43,076 nt of DNA from Paenibacillus helianthi (GTDB lineage: Bacteria; Bacillota; Bacilli; Paenibacillales; Paenibacillaceae): contig NZ_LVWI01000066.1 of assembly GCF_001909055.1 (NCBI RefSeq), forward strand, positions 1 to 43,076, in the 5' to 3' direction. A model generated the notes under the pieces. It was not told the DNA's origin. It did not search any database and saw only the letters and a program-made list of their open reading frames with translations. Positions 39,360-43,076 of this stretch are shown in pieces. The position numbers were made by a program, and so were the translations under genes. How positions within the stretch are numbered: the stretch's first letter is position 1; every line of letters begins with the position of its first letter.

Positions 39360-40934
39360 TCAACCTTGCTCTAACATGCTGCGGAAAAGAAACACGAGCT
39401 TGAGGCGCATGAGATCATTGATCTTTTTGAAATCCACGTCCAGCAGTTCACTAAGCTTCTCAATCCGGTAGGTGGCGGTATTACGGTGAATAAACAGTTT
39501 CTTCGCGGTCTCATTCACATGCCCGTCATTATCCAGATAGACCTCCAGGGTACGCAGCATCTCCTTAACGTACTCCGGTTCCCGGCTCTGAAGGCCGCGC
39601 AGACTGCTGGTGCAGTATTTCTCCATGGTTTCTGCCGGTATCCGGCGCAGCAGCAGGCTCAGTTCAAGCTGACGGTAATGCACAACATTTCCGTGCCCTC
39701 CCCAGTGTTGGGACATCCCCATACATTCCTTGATCTCGGCAAAGGCCTCCCTCAGACCTTCCGGCTTCATCTTGGAGCTGCTGAGTGCAGCACGGGGTGA
39801 ATAGCCTTTATCAAATTTCAAATTATCGAAACAAGTGTTCACCCATTCCCGAAATTGTTCCGGGCTGTGCGGACCCGCCGGATACAGCGATAACAGACCG
39901 TCGTCTATCATTACGTGGATGCCATTCAGCCCATGCAGCTCCGGCTGCTCCAGATATTCTTCCTTCAAGCGAAGCAGTTCTCCGAGGCGGGCTTCTCCTG
40001 AAGCGGCAGTATTGGTAAGCATCAATTGAAACGGAGCCTGCAGCAGCTCCACCTCCAGCTTGGCTGCAGCCTTGGCCAATTCACCACAGGACATTCCGCC
40101 GCTTAGGAAGCGCCGTAAAAGTCCGCTGAACTCCCTGTGTTCGGCATGCTCGAAATAATCTTCATAACCGGAATGAATACGGTAGGATATCAGTTCGCCC
40201 CCCTGAACAAACAAGCTTTCTTCCACAGGCAGCAATAAAGGGTCAATGGAGCAGTATAAAAGATAACCGGAGCACTTGTCGCCCTGCAATAAGGGGATCC
40301 GGAACCCGGTTTTGTCACCGATGCGGAAGCGCTGGTTCCGGTTCTGCCAAGGCCAGCCTTCCAGCAGCTTCGGCGCTGTGTTGTCCGAATTATTGAACAC
40401 CACATCTCCACGGGCGCTGATGACAGCCAGCGGAGTCTCAATCACTTCCGATACCGATTCGAACAGCGGGCGGCTGCGGCCGGACCGCAAAGCAAAACGC
40501 ATTAGCTTACGCTGCTTATCCATGATGCTCTGAAGCACACTGGTACTGCGCGTAAGCTCGGCACGGAACAGTCCGTTCATCTGATCGGAGAAAGTAAACT
40601 GGAACGGCAGCTCAATCAGCGGAAAATTCAGCGTCTCCGCTTCCGCAATCAGCTTCTCCGGGACTGCGTCCCAGAATCGGCCCAGCTTGATGCCAAGGCC
40701 CGCGGAGCCGCGCCGGTTCAGGGTCTGAAGCAACGCCGATGCATCCTCCAAACTGTCCTTAATTAGGTAAGCTGTCGTAAGCAGCATTTCCCCTTCTTTG
40801 ATCCAATCGGAAATATCCGGGGCATCCATCACATTGATCGATTTGATAATTCGGTGTTTGCCCTTCGAGCCAGCAATCAGCCTCGCTTCGGACAAAGGAT
40901 AAATGGACAACGCTTCTTCGACCGTAAGATGCAT
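39360..40934 (-). CDS. pucR: PucR-family transcriptional regulator
   Basis: 524-residue regulator with the PucR architecture. The N-terminal PucR domain (about 1-125; LTVEEALSIYPLSEARLIAG and INVMDAPDISDWIKEGEMLL) is followed by a central GGDEF-like CdaR segment (about 290-410) and a C-terminal helix-turn-helix (about 465-515; DGHVNETAKKLFIHRNTATY). In B. subtilis PucR activates the ureide/purine catabolic genes in response to allantoin-type inducers. The position directly ahead of the operon, on the same strand, supports the same role here. The ATG at 40932-40934 lies seven bases after GGAGG. A GTG two codons earlier is too close to it. Confidence 0.9.
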   Translation of the reverse strand: MHLTVEEALSIYPLSEARLIAGSKGKHRIIKSINVMDAPDISDWIKEGEMLLTTAYLIKDSLEDASALLQTLNRRGSAGLGIKLGRFWDAVPEKLIAEAETLNFPLIELPFQFTFSDQMNGLFRAELTRSTSVLQSIMDKQRKLMRFALRSGRSRPLFESVSEVIETPLAVISARGDVVFNNSDNTAPKLLEGWPWQNRNQRFRIGDKTGFRIPLLQGDKCSGYLLYCSIDPLLLPVEESLFVQGGELISYRIHSGYEDYFEHAEHREFSGLLRRFLSGGMSCGELAKAAAKLEVELLQAPFQLMLTNTAASGEARLGELLRLKEEYLEQPELHGLNGIHVMIDDGLLSLYPAGPHSPEQFREWVNTCFDNLKFDKGYSPRAALSSSKMKPEGLREAFAEIKECMGMSQHWGGHGNVVHYRQLELSLLLRRIPAETMEKYCTSSLRGLQSREPEYVKEMLRTLEVYLDNDGHVNETAKKLFIHRNTATYRIEKLSELLDVDFKKINDLMRLKLVFLFRSMLEQG

Positions 40935-40984
40935 GGCCACCCCTCCTTATATTAAATTCATGTATTGGAAATCCCTTCGTTCTC

Positions 40985-41031
40985 AATGTTATGTTATGTA
41001 ACATTATAGATAAAGAGACCTATGATGGGAA
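40985..41031 (-). promoter_or_regulatory. pucR promoter with inverted-repeat operator
   Basis: On the minus strand TATAAT (41003-41008) has a weak -35 TTCCCA 17 bases upstream (41026-41031). It overlaps a perfect 7-bp inverted repeat, AATGTTA (40985-40991) and TAACATT (40999-41005), with a 7-base spacer. An operator covering the -10 and start site would suit autoregulation. Confidence 0.5.
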
Positions 41032-41326
41032 GAGGAAAATGCGGATATTCAATAATTGTGTGAGGTAATATCACACTACCACACAGTCCTAACGATCGGA
41101 CTCATAACAAAAAGCCGAAATAATACAGAAACGGATCCCCCCTTTAGTAAGGACGGCATCCGTTTCTGCGTGCGTTATTCATAGTAAACCAAGGGAATGC
41201 CTATACTTGGTCACCGAACAACATCACCCTGACGGTAAATACACTTTCTAGCCAGCGGTTACTCTTCCGCTGGTTCTCCTTTTCTCGCCAAACAGTTTTT
41301 GCCTTGTCTCATCCGCTAAACTCCTG

Positions 41327-41371
41327 ACAATAAAAAAACTCCCGATTCGTAGGGTATACGAACCAGGAGTT
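41327..41371 (-). terminator. Terminator of the amidase gene
   Basis: A 15-bp stem with two G-U pairs (41337-41351 with 41357-41371) and a 5-base loop. TTTTTTTATTG follows on the minus strand, 22 bases after the stop codon. Confidence 0.85.
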
Positions 41372-41392
41372 CTGTCGTCTTCAAAGAACTGT

Positions 41393-42574
41393 TCATTTCC
41401 ACATACGCCAGACCCATGAGAGCAGCCGCAGATCCTGACCATGACCGCTTATCACGGATAAGCCCAGCGGCAGGCCGCCGGGTCCCGGCACCGGCAGCGT
41501 CACTTGCGGCAATCCGGCTAAGCCGGCGATACAGCTGAGCATCATCGCGCCGCTGCGGTTCTGCTCCAGCTGCGCCAGATCCCCGCCGCGCAGCGGGGCG
41601 GGGCCGGGCACGGTTGGGAGGACGATGCAACCGTCCTCTCCAAGCAATTGCCGCAGCCGGGCTGCTATCTCCGCGCGCACCGCCTGTGCGCGGCTGTGAT
41701 CCTGCCCGGCCAGGCCTGCCGCCCACGCGAAGCGGGCGGCAATATCCGGGCCAAAGAGCGGCTGCGCATGCTCGATCCATGCCCCGTGGGTCGCCCATAT
41801 CTCGGCGCCCTGCAGTTCCCTGAAGACATCCATCCATGTCTTCAGTCCCTCCGGCGCGATCTCCGTCACGCCGGACTGTCTTGCACCGGCCTGCAGCTGA
41901 CGCAGGCCTTGCTTGAGGCTGGCCGCGCTGTCTGCACCGGCCAGCGCCCAAGCCTCCGGCGCGATGTGCAGCATGTCCATCGCGCCTTCCCCGCTGCCCG
42001 GAGCTGCTGCTCCGAGCAGGACCTCGCCCGCCCGCTGAAGCAGCTCCGGGCTGTCGGCGATCCAGCCTACGGTGTCGAAGCCCGGCGCGAGCGGAATCAC
42101 GCCTTCCATCTCCACGGCACCATGCGTCGGGCGGAAGCCGTACACGCCGCAGTACGCTGAAGGCACGCGAATGGAACCGCCCGTATCTGTTCCCAGGGCA
42201 AAATCCACATAGCCCGAGGCCACCGCTACCGCCGAACCACTGGAAGAGCCGCCAGGGATTCGGCCTTCGGCACGCGGATTAACCGGTGTCCCATAGTGGT
42301 AATTCTCCCCGCCGAGGCTGTACATCAGCTCATCGGTATGCGTGGCCCCCCGCAGGCTAGCCCCGGACTGCAGCAGCCTGCGGACCGCTGACGCATGGGC
42401 AGCTGACGGCGGATGGCTGCGCAGCCAATCCGGATTGCCGGCAGAAGAACGATGCCCGGCCACTGCAAATACATCTTTTACAGCAAAGCTAAGTCCAGCC
42501 AGCTTGCCGCTTGCCGAACCCGTTACCTCAAGCCCCGGGTCTATAAATGCACCATTCTGATTATCCAGGCCCAT
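41393..42574 (-). CDS. Amidase-signature family hydrolase
   Basis: 393-residue amidase with the complete catalytic triad: Lys33 in FAVKDVFAVAG, the cis-Ser in PGGSSSGSAVAVASG (about 110), and the nucleophile Ser134 in GTDTGGSIRVPSAYCG. It hydrolyses a carbon-nitrogen amide bond; family members include AtzE/AtzF, allophanate hydrolase and general amidases. Its position beside the ureide operon makes oxalurate, oxamate or a carbamoyl compound attractive, but it has its own promoter and terminator and this is inference. The start is ATG 42572-42574, seven bases after GAGGAGG. The middle of the gene (about 41580-42100) is clearly more GC-rich than the neighbours, with an alanine/glycine/arginine-rich product, which hints at separate origin. 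Confidence 0.85.
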   Translation of the reverse strand: MGLDNQNGAFIDPGLEVTGSASGKLAGLSFAVKDVFAVAGHRSSAGNPDWLRSHPPSAAHASAVRRLLQSGASLRGATHTDELMYSLGGENYHYGTPVNPRAEGRIPGGSSSGSAVAVASGYVDFALGTDTGGSIRVPSAYCGVYGFRPTHGAVEMEGVIPLAPGFDTVGWIADSPELLQRAGEVLLGAAAPGSGEGAMDMLHIAPEAWALAGADSAASLKQGLRQLQAGARQSGVTEIAPEGLKTWMDVFRELQGAEIWATHGAWIEHAQPLFGPDIAARFAWAAGLAGQDHSRAQAVRAEIAARLRQLLGEDGCIVLPTVPGPAPLRGGDLAQLEQNRSGAMMLSCIAGLAGLPQVTLPVPGPGGLPLGLSVISGHGQDLRLLSWVWRMWK

Positions 42575-42789
42575 CTGTCCCCCTCCTCTCCTCCCGGACA
42601 ACCCGGGCAATCTCTACCGGTGCATGTAAGCCCCTCTCTTCTAGCCTTTAACACCTTTATCCCCTAGCCTCTACAGATTGAACTTGGAAACTTGATGAAG
42701 GGGGGCGTTATCCTTTAGTGGAAAAAGGATCACTAATTTAACTCTTTCGGCTAATGGAAGAGCCTATGTGGGAAAAACGGTTCAACCCC
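42575..42789. other. Spacer between amidase gene and IS element
   Basis: About 215 bases with no gene character. It must contain the amidase promoter on the minus strand, and I could not define boxes with confidence. Confidence 0.4.
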
Positions 42790-43076
42790 ATAAAGTTGGA
42801 CACTACCACGTTCATTCTTGCAAAATCGCACTAAAGTGCAATGGTCTTGGGAGATAGTAATTTTGCCTGTACCATTCGCAGATATTCCTGTGGCGGCCAG
42901 TCGTTTAGACTGCCGTGGATCCGGACGGTATTGTAATACCGAATGAAACGGTCTACTTCGGTAAAGGCTTCTTCCGTACTTTCAAAACAATGACGTTGGT
43001 AGCATTCCCGTTCCAAAATACTGTGAAACGACTCAATAAAGGCATTTTTGTTCGGCGTTCGTGGCGGGATGCGCTC
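42790..43076. mobile_element. End of an IS3-family insertion sequence
   Basis: The transposase frame enters from the right edge and stops at 42831. The flanking sequence AAAGTTGGACACTACC (42792-42807) resembles IS3-family terminal repeats, so the element end is placed near 42790. The boundary is approximate because the other end is outside the window. Confidence 0.6.
42831..43076 (-). CDS. IS3-family transposase, C-terminal part (incomplete)
   Basis: 82 codons of an IS3-family DDE transposase (OrfB/integrase core), continuing beyond the right edge. It contains NKNAFIESFHSILERE, whose Glu is the third catalytic carboxylate, and YYNTVRIHGSLNDWPPQEYL, the typical rve_3 C-terminus. The stop is TAG at 42831-42833. 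Whether the element is complete cannot be judged from this window. Confidence 0.88.
   Translation of the reverse strand, partial: ERIPPRTPNKNAFIESFHSILERECYQRHCFESTEEAFTEVDRFIRYYNTVRIHGSLNDWPPQEYLRMVQAKLLSPKTIAL

Larger units (their letters stand above)
40935..41392. other. Intergenic region between pucR and amidase
   Basis: No gene was seen. From left to right it holds the pucR promoter and inverted repeat, an 11-bp hairpin (CAGAAACGGAT, 41126-41136 with 41158-41168) and a second hairpin (AGCCAGCGG, 41250-41258 with 41267-41275, T-rich on the plus strand). The amidase terminator is at the right end. Several hairpins in a gene-free stretch suggest that genes were lost here. Confidence 0.5.

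Overview
The window most resembles a chromosomal segment of a spore-forming Firmicute close to Paenibacillus. It carries a complete pro-sigma-K gene, a very large S-layer-homology (SLH) anchored exoprotein, many TTG and GTG starts behind strong GGAGG ribosome binding sites, and moderate GC with AT-rich intergenic islands. This assignment is inference from gene content. No rRNA, tRNA or CRISPR array was seen.

Left part (1-10.2 kb): an AT-rich incomplete gene resembling the BtrH N-terminal family; a 5'-truncated, frameshifted second copy of sigK next to the intact sigK; a 1276-residue secreted metallophosphoesterase with three SLH repeats; a both-ends-truncated alpha-carbonic anhydrase remnant; a membrane protein; a YfbR-like HD nucleotidase; and a pspC-pspA(liaH)-like envelope-stress pair.

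Sulfur operon (10.2-20.3 kb, minus strand): a LysR regulator followed by acetyltransferase, amino-acid ABC transporter (binding protein, two permeases, ATPase), luciferase-like monooxygenase, M20 deacylase, sarcosine-oxidase-type flavoenzyme, DinB-fold protein and a second, larger flavin monooxygenase. Order and content match the Bacillus subtilis ytmI-tcyJKLMN-ytmO-ytnJ-hipO operon, which salvages S-alkylated cysteine by N-acetylation, flavin-dependent C-S cleavage and deacetylation. The flavin oxidase and DinB protein are additions to that layout. The lysR and acetyltransferase promoters share a 14-bp element at identical spacing from their -10 boxes.

Middle (20.5-26.9 kb): a GNAT acetyltransferase, a DnaQ-fold exonuclease, a long palindromic intergenic repeat, a YhaM-type exoribonuclease, and a 760-residue exported protein built from three FMN_bind units with three predicted flavinylation threonines.

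Purine/ureide operon (27.1-40.9 kb, minus strand): pucR, a BMP-type purine-nucleoside ABC importer (lipoprotein, double ATPase, two permeases), OHCU decarboxylase, a previously unlisted 53-residue ORF, 5-hydroxyisourate hydrolase, allantoinase, allantoate amidohydrolase, ureidoglycine aminotransferase and adenine deaminase. No urate oxidase or xanthine dehydrogenase is present in the window. A GC-rich amidase gene and the end of an IS3-family element finish the right edge.
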